A stretch of 64,000 nt of DNA, from the NCBI GenBank assembly GCA_021401465.1, contig JADDMT010000073.1:1-64000 (forward strand). Direction: 5' to 3'. The position numbers and the translations under genes were made by a program. The notes under the pieces are model-generated. The model saw only the letters and a program-made list of their open reading frames with translations, did no database searches and had not been told where the DNA came from. This document shows, piece by piece, positions 37,481 to 47,818 of the stretch (the first letter of the stretch is position 1; each line of letters begins with the position of its first letter). This DNA is from Teratosphaeria epicoccoides (Eukaryota; Ascomycota; Dothideomycetes; Mycosphaerellales; Teratosphaeriaceae).

Positions 37481-39100
37481 CTCCCTTAGCCTATTATAGG
37501 ACTCTGTACTCCTATATTTTGTTTCAAATTCGTCTAGTGCTACAGTGTCCGCGAGATTTCCTAAGGGTTCCTACGTAGGGCTATAGTATCTAGCCTATTT
37601 TACTAGGACTTCTTAGCCCTGCCCTCTCTTCTTCCTTCTCGCGTAGAGTATTTCTTCTACCTGCTATTCTTCATGCAACTTAAAAAGCACAGGGTCCGGC
37701 TGTTTGTCGTCAGTTTCCTGTCCTAGTAGTAGGTCTTAACTCGCTAAACGAAGCAAATCTATGTAGAATACTAGGTAGATGTTACTTAGTATCCCTGACA
37801 GTCGTATAGATACTAGCGACAAAACCTTAGACACTATGTACTTAGCATGTTTAGTGTCTAAGCTCTTCTTTAGCCTGTCCGTAGTATAGTTCCTTAGGTC
37901 TAGCTATACTTTGTTGCCTACCCTATAAATAGGCGCTAGGGTCCGCTTCTTGTTAGCGGATTCCTCTTGTTATTACGCGGAGGCTGCCATGCTAGCTTGA
38001 CAAAGGTCCTTTATCTGCTAAATCTTCTCTACAAATGCCTCTACTCTTTTTGCTGCGTTTAGCTAGCTCGACCTCCTAGGTTCTGTCTTTAAAGGGATAG
38101 AGGATAGTACCTTATATCTATAAGTAGCGAAGAAGGGGCTTATACTAATCCCTAAGTAGTAACGACTGTTAAGCGCAAGTTAAGCTAAGAGAAGCTAGCG
38201 TTTCTAGTCGGACTGCTCTTAGTTAATAAAGTTTCGCAGGTACGCTTATACCTCTTAGTTTAAGCGCTCTATGCCTCTGTCTGTTTAAGGGTAGTATGTA
38301 GAACTAAGTCTCTAGGATACGCCTATTTAGTAGCAGAAGGTTTCCTAGAATGTGCTTGTCTAGTTAGCCCCCCTGTCACTTGTAATAGCACTTGGCATGC
38401 CATGATAGCAGGCCTAGCAGTCCATGAATTTTTCGGCATACTCCTTAGCTTTTATGCTAGGCATTACTTCTAATACTACGGACTTACAGAGCCGGTCCTT
38501 AATGTCCTACAGGTACTAGCACCCCTCTAATTCAGGTAACTTAGTCATGAAGTCTATTAAGATCTCCTTAAAGAACTAGTTAGGTACTAGCAATAGCTGT
38601 AGGAGTCTATGCTTATACTCCTACTATACTTTGTTCCTTCCGTAGTAGTCGTAGTTTCTTAAGAATCTTTAGACATGTTTAGACAGTAGTAGCTAATAGA
38701 AGTCGCGGCCTAGGATCGATGTCATAGCGTCCTAGCCTAGATGCCTGTATACTATGGCATTATGCATAGATTATATAATCTTCGTCTATAGCATGTCGTT
38801 CGCTTCGAGATTAGCTGCTATAATGTCAGATCCGGATTCTAGGGAAGAAGCGCAAGGAACCTACAGTTTACCTCTATATTAGAGATTCCCTTTTCTATTA
38901 ATTATGTAGTCTCCTGCTTGTACCTTTAGCTTGACCTCGCTTAGTATTATGTAGGCTCCTACTTCTATCGCGCGGAATACTACGTTATATTGTCTGTCTT
39001 TCTCTCTTATAGAGGTCTAGAGGGCGTTTAATTCCTCGTTTTAGAAAGAGCTAGAGCCGATTGTTTCTACAGTAGGGTCTGATAGTTCTAGCTCGTTGTC
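37481..39100 (-). pseudogene. pol: Gypsy integrase and C-terminal chromodomain (decayed)
   Basis: The minus strand shows integrase core landmarks: ILIDFMTKLP (first Asp), ITSDRGANWTSTF (second Asp) and STYYPQTDRGIERLN (near the catalytic Glu), all around 38280-38560. At about 37495-37640 a chromodomain reads QVEEILYARRKKR, then in another register EVLVK, a stop, ARYYSPT, a stop, EPLGNLADTVALDEFE. The two stops are exactly where chromodomains have Trp (VKW and TWEP). The chromodomain directs integration to methylated-histone chromatin, which suits a RIP-altered target. Inactive because of stops and frameshifts. Confidence 0.85.
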
Positions 39101-41200
39101 GCTAAAGGCAGTTGCTAGTAGTTAGACTAAAGTAGTAGCTACTTCTACCCCTCCCTTTGCCTTAGTCCCTAGCTAGTACTAGACGTGTTCGGGTTCTAGA
39201 AACCTCCTAAACCTAGACTCCTTGTCGTCCTCCCTAAGCGTGTCTTACTCTTGCCTTAACAAGGCATCTAGTATAACGGCTTTAGTTCCTAGCCTGTATA
39301 CTAGGGTAAACTAATAGTTTGATAGTGTCTCGTACTATCGAATCTGTCTCTCTAACAACTATCTTTTAGCTATAAAGTATTCTAAGTTCTTGTAGTCTAT
39401 AAGAATAGTAAAGGGTCCGCATGCTTTTAGCTTAGGGCCCTAGAACTTCAAACTAGACACTATAGCTAGCATCTCTTTGTCGTAGATATCGTAGTTAATC
39501 TCCGCCTTGTTAAGCTTCTACAAGAAGAAGCCTACTAGGCGCTAGACTCTGTCCTTTTCTTGTAGGAGTATAGCTCCTATTACGAATCTACTATAGTCTA
39601 TCTCTAGGAATGTTAGGAGCCTTAGGTCCTAGTGTGAAAGCACTAGAGCCCTATAGAACTTGTCTTTTAACCGCGCAAACGCGGCTTCCTCCTCTTTTCC
39701 CTAGGAGAATAGTATACCTTTGCTAGTTAGTACTCTCATAGGTTTAGCTATCTTAGAGTAGTTTAGGATAAACATCCTATAGTAGTTCGCAAACCCTAGG
39801 AACCTACGTACTTCCTCCTGTGTCCTTAGAGCCGCCTAAATCCTCATAGCTTCTACCTTTTCTAGGTCGGGCCTAACCTCCTTCCTGTTAGCATATACTA
39901 TAAAGCCTAAGTACTTGATTTGCTTCTAAGCGAATTCGCTCTTTCTAGGGTTAAGATATAGGCCTCTATCCTAAAGCTTCTAGAGTACTTACTTAACTTT
40001 CTTGAAGTAGTCCTCCCTTAATCCGCTACTGTAGATAATGACGTTGTCTATATACGAAGAAGCGAAGTCGTCTAAATGCTCCTAAACTAAAGTGTTAATA
40101 TACCGCTAGAAAGTTGCTAGAGCCCTAGACAAACTAAACAGACATACTAGCTATTTAAACGATCCGAACCTTATACGGAAAGCTGTTTTATACTCGTGTC
40201 CTTTTACTATACGGATTTAATAGAACGCAGATACTACGTTAACCTTAGTAAGCTACTAGGCCCCCGTGAGGTTTCTTAGTGTCTCTAGGATTAATAGCAA
40301 AGGGTATCGATCCTGCTTCGTGATAGTGTTTAGTACTCGGAAGTTACAGCAAAACTAGAGGCCTCCCCTAGGCTTCTTAACAAAAAGCATAGGTATAGCG
40401 GCTTCTAAGTTCGTGGCTTAGATGAAGCCCTTCCCTAGTAGTTTGTCAAGGGACTTTCTTAGGACTAAGAGGCTCCTCCTTTGACATGCTATATAGCGGC
40501 CCCTAGGGTAATAGGGGCTAGGATCTGTCTAGTTGTTCCTAGAGTTCAATCTAATAGTTAATGCTAGGCTAGTAAGGTACTAGTTTGTCTGCTTCCTAAC
40601 AACAAAACAGCCGAGCTATTTCGCGAACCTCTAGAGGTAGTATAGCTTCAAGCTCTCTTATAGTTAGGTAGTCCTTCGTTTTTAGCGCTTTCTTAATGTC
40701 TAAGGTTAAAGACACAGCTAGCTAGGTAAAGCTACTATAGTCTTTATACTCCTGTTAGTAACGACCTTCATCTACCTACTTTCCTGCTCTACTATAGTAA
40801 TACTAGCGTTTATCTAGCTATGTCCGGATTTTATTGTGCGCTTTCTACAGGTTCCCTAAAATTACTAGGAAGGTAAGGTCTAATACTACATACATATAGA
40901 CTATCTGCTAGAACCTGGCGATTTCTATCTAGAAAGTAACTACTCCTTCGATCTTTAAGTCTCGTATCGATATAGAGGCTCCCTTTGCTACTCGTGTTTC
41001 ACGACTAACGAAGCTTATGCCGAGGCCTTTTACGAGGTCCCTGTTAATTGTAGCATAGCATTAGTACCCTCTGTTAATAAGAGCTAATATTCCGAGATTA
41101 TTTGCAAGGATTACATTAGTATATATCAGGTTCCTGTCTATTAAACCTTTCGCCTTCTCCTAACCTTCTGCTAACGCCTTATCTACTCTTAGGAAAAGAG
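39101..41200 (-). pseudogene. pol: Gypsy reverse transcriptase and RNase H (decayed)
   Basis: Reverse transcriptase: DDFASSYIDNVIIYSSG at about 40025-40070 corresponds to the FVxVYLDDILIYS block, with Asn for the second catalytic Asp. RKSEFA, a TAG, then KQIKYLGF follows. The linker RRFLGFANYYRMFI (near 39770) and RNase H residues LIDYKNLEYF (near 39385, His to Tyr in the usual TDHKNL) are clear. The amount of residual similarity suggests mutation after a normal Gypsy pol. TAG and TAA stops fall at Gln/Trp positions throughout. Confidence 0.88.
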
Positions 41201-42480
41201 TAACTCTTACTTGTAGTTAGGAGCTAAGTCGTTACTCGTAGAAACCGCTTCTTCTTTATTGTCGTCTAGGAGGGGCAGCGCACGCGTAACATTAATCCTT
41301 GTTAGTAGGGTCGCTAATACATATAGGTAGCCTTTTATCTAGTGTCTAGACGCTCTACACTAGAAACAGAGGTTCTTCTTGTAGCGTCTGTCTTGCTTAG
41401 CTGCGTCTACCTACTTAGCTCGCTATTTCCCTCCGCTATTCTGGCGTTGTCCGCGCGTTTAGCCCTAGTTACTAGTCATGCAGGTAGGCGCCATGACAGT
41501 GTCCCTGTCCGCGTCAACATAAGTCACTATAGTTCCCCCTTATATATAAGTAGTAACTGTCGTGTTTATGCCTAGCTCCTAGTCCTTCTCTTTTAGCTAT
41601 CTTCGATACGTTACTTTGAACTAGTCTGTCTTTTCTGAGTTAGTTATGACCTGCTCGATCTCTTCAGAGAACGCGTAATAATCCCCGTAGTCCTTAACGT
41701 TTACTATGTACATCTAGGTAGGGTTCAAAAACATGTTCTTTAAGTATCTAATCTTCGTCTCGTCATTCTATAGGTCTCTGCCTACGCTTAGCAGGAGTCT
41801 GTCAAATTTAAGCTAGTGTTCGTGCCATGGCTGCCTAGGCGCGTGCCTAAGGTTAGTCAGTTACTCTAGAGCCTTAGCCGCCTCGTTACTGTCTACAAAC
41901 ATAAGCTTAAGTTACGTGAAGAATACCTTAGGGTCCCTCCCTTCTATGTTCCCTTTGTCCTAGTAATGTCGCATCTAGGCTCGTTAACGTAAGGGTAGCA
42001 TGTCATACGTAGTGTCCTAGAAGTATTTCTGTAAGAGCGGGGGTTTTAGCTTAGAACGCGTATAGTACGAACTCCTTATCCTTATAAGGTAGTCTTAGAA
42101 GGTCTCTGCCTTGCCGTCCTAATGCGGTAGTTTCTATTTGCGTGACCCCGCTACATTATTACTAGATCCTAGATAGGCTCTTACAGAGAACGCCTGAAGA
42201 AAGGCCCTTACTAACGTGTCTGTAGGTTAGTCTGTTAGGGCTAGCGCTAGCGATGCTAGTTGCTAGCGTGATGCGGCTTCCGCGGCAATTAGCGCGGCCT
42301 GCGTAGCAGCTAATTCGCTTTCTACTTGTTGCTAACAGTTTACAAGCTCTTTAATGACCGCTTAGATTTCGGCTAGTGTCGTAATAGTTAGTCCTTTGCT
42401 AACTAGGCTACTTGACTTAGTACCTAGCGTAAAGTCTGTAGGAGACAGGTTTTCTATAGTAATTAATTGTACTTAATATT
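41201..42480 (-). pseudogene. gag: Gypsy gag and protease region (decayed)
   Basis: The minus-strand region next to the 5' LTR, where gag is expected. A nucleocapsid-like zinc knuckle is visible near 41350-41400: LCF, a stop, CRASRHQIKGY, which fits C-x2-C-x4-H-x4-C with the last Cys changed to Tyr (TGC to TAC). Upstream sequence has the charged, helical character of a capsid but many stops. The protease cannot be located with confidence. The plus-strand 77-codon frame 41342-41575 is a shadow. Confidence 0.65.
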
Positions 42481-42492
42481 ACAGGTAAACAA

Positions 42493-42638
42493 CGTATACA
42501 TAGGGGTTTATGTAGTATTTAACAAGTACGATAAAAGAGAGAGAAACAGATCTTAGGGTAGCTAGCCCCTTATAGCTAGGGACTATGCTCTACATAGGCC
42601 TTAGCCTATGCTAGGGTCTAAGGGCCTAGCCCTTCACA
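42493..42638 (-). repeat. Gypsy 5' LTR
   Basis: On the minus strand begins TGTGAAGGGCTAGGCCCTTA. Single copy of the 66-bp block that is doubled in the other LTR. Confidence 0.9.
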
Positions 42639-42811
42639 GAAAGGTAGGTGGGCTCATCTATGCGGTTAAAAGGCCTAGCGGAGACTACTCGTACTCCTCT
42701 AGGCAGACTAACACTCTAATGAATCAGGCAGTTTAACATGTAATTTCTCTGTCATATGAGTTATCTTAGCATAGCTTAGATCCGCATAGTCCTTCACGAA
42801 ACAGCAAAAGG
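42639..42811 (-). pseudogene. target ORF remnant interrupted by Copia-2, left part
   Basis: Read on the minus strand across the empty Copia-2 site (47819 and beyond joined to 42811), one frame continues. It has SFLST and ADNLSSK with TAG stops on the right side, then GAFCCFVKDYADLSYAKITH and EKLHVKLPDSLEC here. The continuity supports a former protein-coding target, probably another transposon. It stops at the Gypsy LTR boundary. Family not recognised. Confidence 0.4.
42807..42811. repeat. Copia-2 target-site duplication, left copy
   Basis: AAAGG, identical to 47814-47818. Confidence 0.88.
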
Positions 42812-42949
42812 AGTTAAATTTAGAGGTTTAGAAGGTTTCGCATAAGTTGATTAATTGTTATCAAGAAGAAGAAGAATCTAATCTACAGACGAGAGGTTAT
42901 AAATCGAAGCTTACGTAACTAACTTAGTTACTACACTGCACATTTAACT
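42812..42949 (-). repeat. Copia-2 3' LTR
   Basis: 138 bp, plus-strand ends AGTTAAATTT and CACATTTAACT. The ends are short inverted repeats (AGTT...AACT). Confidence 0.93.
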
Positions 42950-45900
42950 TAACCCCTTACGTACGTACTTAATGTACTCATATTGTCATTAATCGACAGT
43001 ATATTACTCGCTTGAAGGGGCATCTTAATCCGTTAACTAGTAACACTATTAACACTAGTATCTACGCGCTTCTGTACCCCCTTGTTCTAAGCTCTTTTAA
43101 CCTGCCTTAGTTATAATCTCGGTGTAGTCAACTATGCTAGCTAGCTCCTTAAAGCGCTCGAAGCGCACGCGGTCTAGTTGCTTAGTTAATCTGTTAGCAG
43201 CTTGTAAGTTAGTATGGAACTTAGTAACCTTGATAATGCTAGTATTAGTATGCTTGCGAATAAGGTAATATCGCATGTTAATGTGCTTGCTCCTACTGTC
43301 TGCAGCTAGTCTGCTTAAGATGTTAATTGCTAGCTAGCTATCCTTATACAACGTAGTGTAATCTTAATGCTCTCTAAGGTCTTTAAGCAAGTACCTTAGA
43401 GCAGATACTTCTCGCATTACGAGAGTTATCGCTACGTACTTAGCTTTAGTCGTAGATTAAGTAACAAGCGGCTACTTGCTAGAGCGCCATGTAACAGGCC
43501 CTATGACCTTAACTAGATAACTACAGGTTAAGTAGCAGTAATCATAGTCATTAGCCTATAAGCTATCTAAGAATGCTACTATTATTAGCTTGTTAAAGAC
43601 GTAGTCTGGCACGTTTCTAAGCATAATGCCCTCATTCGGATAAGTGACAAAGTATCGAGTAAGGTAGAGCGTAGCATCTATATGCTACTAAGTCGGATTA
43701 GTTAGATACTTACTTAAATAACTTACGTAGTATGCTCTATTAATCCGATTAATTCAGGAAGGCTACATTAGAGCGCTAATTAGCTGCTAGAACTGCTTAA
43801 TGAAGTGCTTAGACGCCTTATATCTATCCTCTACTACCTGTAACTTGCAGTTAGAGGTAAAGGGGGTATACGCTAGTAGCGAACCTTTAAGCTTAAACTG
43901 CTGTCTAAGGCGCTTAATGTAGGAGTCTTAGAGCATGTAGATAGTGTAATTCGCACGATCACGGATAATCTAGCAGCCTAAGTAGAAGGTAACATCTCTA
44001 AGCTCCTTTATCTTAAACTTCTTATTAAGTAGCTTGAAGAGCTCGTTAACTACAGTTAGTAATTTGGCGATAATGAGGAGATTATCTACGTAGATGACAA
44101 TAAATGCTCTATTCTCATGCTTAAATAGGCAAGTATTAGCCTATACTAGCTTAAATCTCATAGATTGCAGAGACTTAGTAAGCTTGTAATACTACAGGAG
44201 TAGTAACTACTTTAGTCCGTATAGAGCCTTCTATAATAGGTAGACTGTGTCCTTATTGCCTTCATGGAATCTATGGGGTTACTTGACGTAAATCTTGTGA
44301 TCACTAATCACTACTCGTAGGAAAGTAGTCATGATGTTATACTACTTGTATTTAAGTCCGTACTAAGCAACTAGAGTAAGGAGCATCTTGACAGTTAATA
44401 GCTTAGTAACTAATGCGTACATCTCGTCGTAATTAACGCCCTTAATTTGAGTATAGCTATAGCTAACCTATTAAGCCTTGAAGCGTATAGCCTTTCTATT
44501 TACATTACGCTTAATAGTAAAGACCTACTTGCCCTTAACCTTCTTTGCGTTAATTAGCAGCTTGATAAGAATCTAGCATTAATGCTTCTTAAAGGATGCT
44601 ATCTTAGCACGTATAGCATCACGCTAATGCTTCTACTCTAGTAGTAATATAGCCTCCTCGAACATGCGAGGTATCTTTTTAGTCTTGTCGTTATAACAGA
44701 CAGCTACTATTAGTGTAGTGTGTACTACTTGGCTCAAGTGTGCCTTCTTAATCTTGCTACCCTTAAGGCGCTACCTCTTACTCTTAATTACCTTTGCTGT
44801 TAGCTTGCGTACTCGCTTAGAGCGACGAAGGGCTAGTAGTACGTCGAACCCCCTAGGCATTGTTAGCGTATCATTGCTAGATCTAATAGCATTAGTATCT
44901 AAACGCTTGTTAGTTAATGCTCTAAAGTCTAGTATAGGGGTAATAATACGCTTATTTGCGAGGTTAGCTTAACTCTTAGTAGTAGTTGCCTTAGTTAGTA
45001 CAGACTTAGTTAATACGGAAGGTGTAGATGTAGCCCCTTAATTAGCGACATAGTCGTCCTTCTTGTTGTCGAAGAAGTCTTTGAGTAGGTCTATGTAGTC
45101 ATCCTCCGTATCCTTAGAGATTATGAAGAGCTCTTCATCGAACTTGACGTAAGTAGTACGAATAACCTTAAACAAGGATAGCACCTATATACGGTATATC
45201 GAGTAACTGCTGCGCTCGTAACTAACGAGCTTGCCGACAAGAGCTCGAGGCTAAAACTTATCGCTACAAGTAACATTGTAGTCATAAACGTATGCTACGT
45301 ATCTGTACGCCTTAAGGTAACTAAGGTTTAGACGCTTAACTAGCTAATTAAGCTGCTTAGCTATGACCTCGTACAGGGATTTCTAACTAAGAACTACTAA
45401 TAGCATCAAATTAAGGATATCTACTACTACCTTAATAGCTTTAGACTAGAGGCCCTTTAGTACATGTCTGTTAATCATTATCTAGCGAGCTATGCGTATG
45501 ACGATGTAATTTAACACCTTAGTATAGCTATTCTACTCTAAGTTATAAGGCGTATTTACTAGCAGCCAGATACTACGATCCTTGCACTTCTCCTCGAATG
45601 CTCTGCCGCTAAAGTCGCTAGTACTATTAATACGGAAGGCCTTAATCTAGCGCTTAGTCTAAGTCTCGACATATTCGACATATTGCTAGAAAGCAGCAGC
45701 TACGCTAGTCTTGACACTATAGTTATAGACATACTAGTAAGTAGAAGTACTGTTAGTAAAGAGAGTAAAGTATTAACTCTTTAATATTAAGAGCATAGTT
45801 AACATAATACTATTAGTAGAGACTCCGTTAAAGACCTCCTATAGACAAGTCTAAGGTACTTGCTAGTAGTTCTTCTTTAGACCTCTGAGTTAGTAGTTAG
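42950..45900 (-). pseudogene. pol: Copia-2 integrase, reverse transcriptase and RNase H (decayed)
   Basis: On the minus strand the reverse transcriptase signature AFIVIYVDNLLIIA is at about 44075-44115 (Copia consensus YVDDLLI, second Asp changed to Asn), followed by NELFKLLNKKFKIKELRDV and YMLQDSYIKRL. RNase H lies between there and the 3' LTR (42950-43800). Integrase occupies about 45000-45900. Stops are mostly TAG. The plus-strand open piece 44718-44972 is a shadow of this region. Confidence 0.85.
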
Positions 45901-47446
45901 CGTATACGCCGTAGTCGTAGTTACTACTAGATACCTTAATACTAGTACTCCGCTTAGTAGCCTACTTGAGCACCTCCTTCGAAACATGTCCTAGGTAGTA
46001 GTACTAGAGCTTCGTATTACTAGTCGTAGTTACTAACTTTCTCGAATTAAATGTAACTGCATAAGTCTTATCACGGACTCTCTCGTTAGTAACAGCTACT
46101 AGCAGGGCACGATTATGTGCCTACACAAGATAAGGTAGACTACTAATAGTAGTAACTAAGCTAATCTTAGTCCTATCCTTAAGGAATAATGCTTAAGTAT
46201 CGTTGTAGTAGAAGAGTCCCTTTATGCGCTATTACTTACTAGATATTAGGTTGCAGGCTATGTCCGGAACGTACAGAACATCATTAATCTTAATAGTGTA
46301 ATAGCTGCTATTAGGGGCTACTAGTATACAATGTACTATGCCTTTGCTAAACGTACGCAAGGACTCGCTATTACTAACTTACACATATTCCTTATAGGCC
46401 TTGTAATAGACAAAATGCTTGAGGTCGTTATTAACATAGTTTGATGTACTAGTGTTAAACACTAAGTTAGTCTTCTGCATGCTATGCGTCGAAGCCTCTA
46501 GTATCTGCTAAGAGACTTTGTAACAAGGTATAATACAAGCTATAAAGCTAGCATGCATCTAGTTGTTAGTATTACTAGTATCCTTTAACTAATCCTTTTA
46601 AACATTACTCTTATCTAACTTCTTCTGCTATCTTAGTAGCGCCTTCTTAGGATGTATCACCTAGCATTTATCCTTGTTATGCTTCCTCTTAAGCTTGTTA
46701 CTAACGCACTTGTCTTTAGTATACTTCGGCTTCTACTAGTTGTTCTTGTTCTAGCTAGAACCTCTACCTCCGCTACTATTACAAGCTTGCTGCTACTACC
46801 TCGCATATGCGGCTATATTAGCTTAAGACTACTATACGCGCTCCTTATTAAGAAGGCTAGTAATGACGTCTTCTAGTAATAGGAGCTTAGTAGAGATATC
46901 TTCGTCCTTAATAGCTCTTAGCTACTTACGCTTAATCTTAGTCTACACAGGGAACTCTTTAGTAACATAATTAATGAAGGTGTAAAGCTTGACTTTATCT
47001 AGCAGCTTCAAGTTAAACCTGTCTATCTCACGCAACTTAGCTTAGTAATTACTGTAGAACTTCTCGAGATTCTTCTTAAACCGAAGCTCCTCCTACTTGT
47101 TAAATACCGCTATATAGTAAGCAGTACCCCCTATAGCGTATTGCTTCTTAAGGAGCTCCTATTAGGCCTTAGCACTATTAACTATATCAAGGACTTTAAT
47201 AAGATCCTCATGTAGGTTAATCATGATAGCTGTAGATACTTAGCTATCCTTCTCGATCTAGTTATTAACCTGATCTTAGTTCTTGCTATTAGTATCTAGC
47301 TCTAGCTTCTTCTTCGTGCTAGACACGATTAGCTATAGGCCCTTGCTAGTAAGTATCGCCTTCTTAACTACTCTCTATAGCTTGTAATTTGACTTTCCCT
47401 TTAGCTTTTACGTAGCTGTTATTAACAAGCTACCTTTATCTGACAT
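45901..47446 (-). pseudogene. gag: Copia-2 gag and protease (decayed)
   Basis: Starts at ATG 47446 (MSDKGSLLITAT), 230 bp inside the 5' LTR. The minus frame reads through helical capsid sequence (RFKKNLEKFYSNY, LREIDRFNLKLLDKVKLYTF, LLLLEDVISLLNKER) and then a nucleocapsid segment with DKCVSNKLKRKHNKDKC and IHPKKA, close to the Copia CCHC knuckle followed by His-Pro-Glu-Lys. The protease shows LVFNTSTSNYV where Copia has LDTGAS, so the catalytic Asp is Asn, and ends with NDVLYVPDIACNLIS. Stops are mainly TAG. Confidence 0.85.
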
Positions 47447-47675
47447 CTTCGCGATTTGCGGCTACTAGAGTACAGGAAATTAGAGTCGATAGGAGGGTAT
47501 TTAGTAGAAGGGTAAGTAGTAATTAACTAAGTCTAGTGTCAGATTTGTCTCATTAAGAGCATGCTAAGTCAAACGTTTAATATTCATGTAATTTATACTA
47601 GAACATTAGTATTAAATCATTAATTGTCATACGAAATAAAGGAGTAGTAGACTACGCCGCTCTAGGCTTATAACT

Positions 47676-47813
47676 AGTTGAATTTAGAGGTTTAGAAGGT
47701 TTCGCATAAGTTAATTAATTGTTATCAAGAAGAAGAAGAATCTAATCTACAGACAAGAGGTTATAAATCGAAGCTTATATAACTAACTTAGTTACTATAC
47801 TACACATTTAACT
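47676..47813 (-). repeat. Copia-2 5' LTR
   Basis: 138 bp, plus-strand ends AGTTGAATTT and CACATTTAACT. Followed on its minus-strand inner side by GTTATAAGCCTAG. Confidence 0.93.
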
Positions 47814-47818
47814 AAAGG
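47814..47818. repeat. Copia-2 target-site duplication, right copy
   Basis: AAAGG, identical to 42807-42811. Confidence 0.88.

Larger units (their letters stand above)
35855..42638 (-). mobile_element. Gypsy chromovirus LTR retrotransposon
   Basis: A 6784-bp element on the minus strand. The LTRs are 42493-42638 (5' LTR, 146 bp) and 35855-36066 (3' LTR, 212 bp, longer by one 66-bp duplication). A 15-base C run at 36070-36084 is the polypurine tract read on the minus strand. The order gag, reverse transcriptase, RNase H, integrase, chromodomain identifies a Gypsy chromovirus. No matching target duplication was found (left flank CATAA, right flank GAAAG), so one flank has been rearranged. All frames are RIP-broken. 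Confidence 0.88.
42812..47813 (-). mobile_element. full-length Ty1/Copia LTR retrotransposon (Copia-2)
   Basis: A 5002-bp element on the minus strand with 138-bp LTRs and an exact 5-bp target duplication AAAGG. The order on the minus strand is gag, protease, integrase, reverse transcriptase, RNase H. The primer-binding-like GTTATAAGCCTAG next to the 5' LTR is shared with Copia-1, and an AAGGGGTTA polypurine tract adjoins the 3' LTR. The LTRs differ at 7 of 138 positions by my reading, all transitions and most in TpG or CpA context. RIP-inactivated throughout. Confidence 0.92.
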
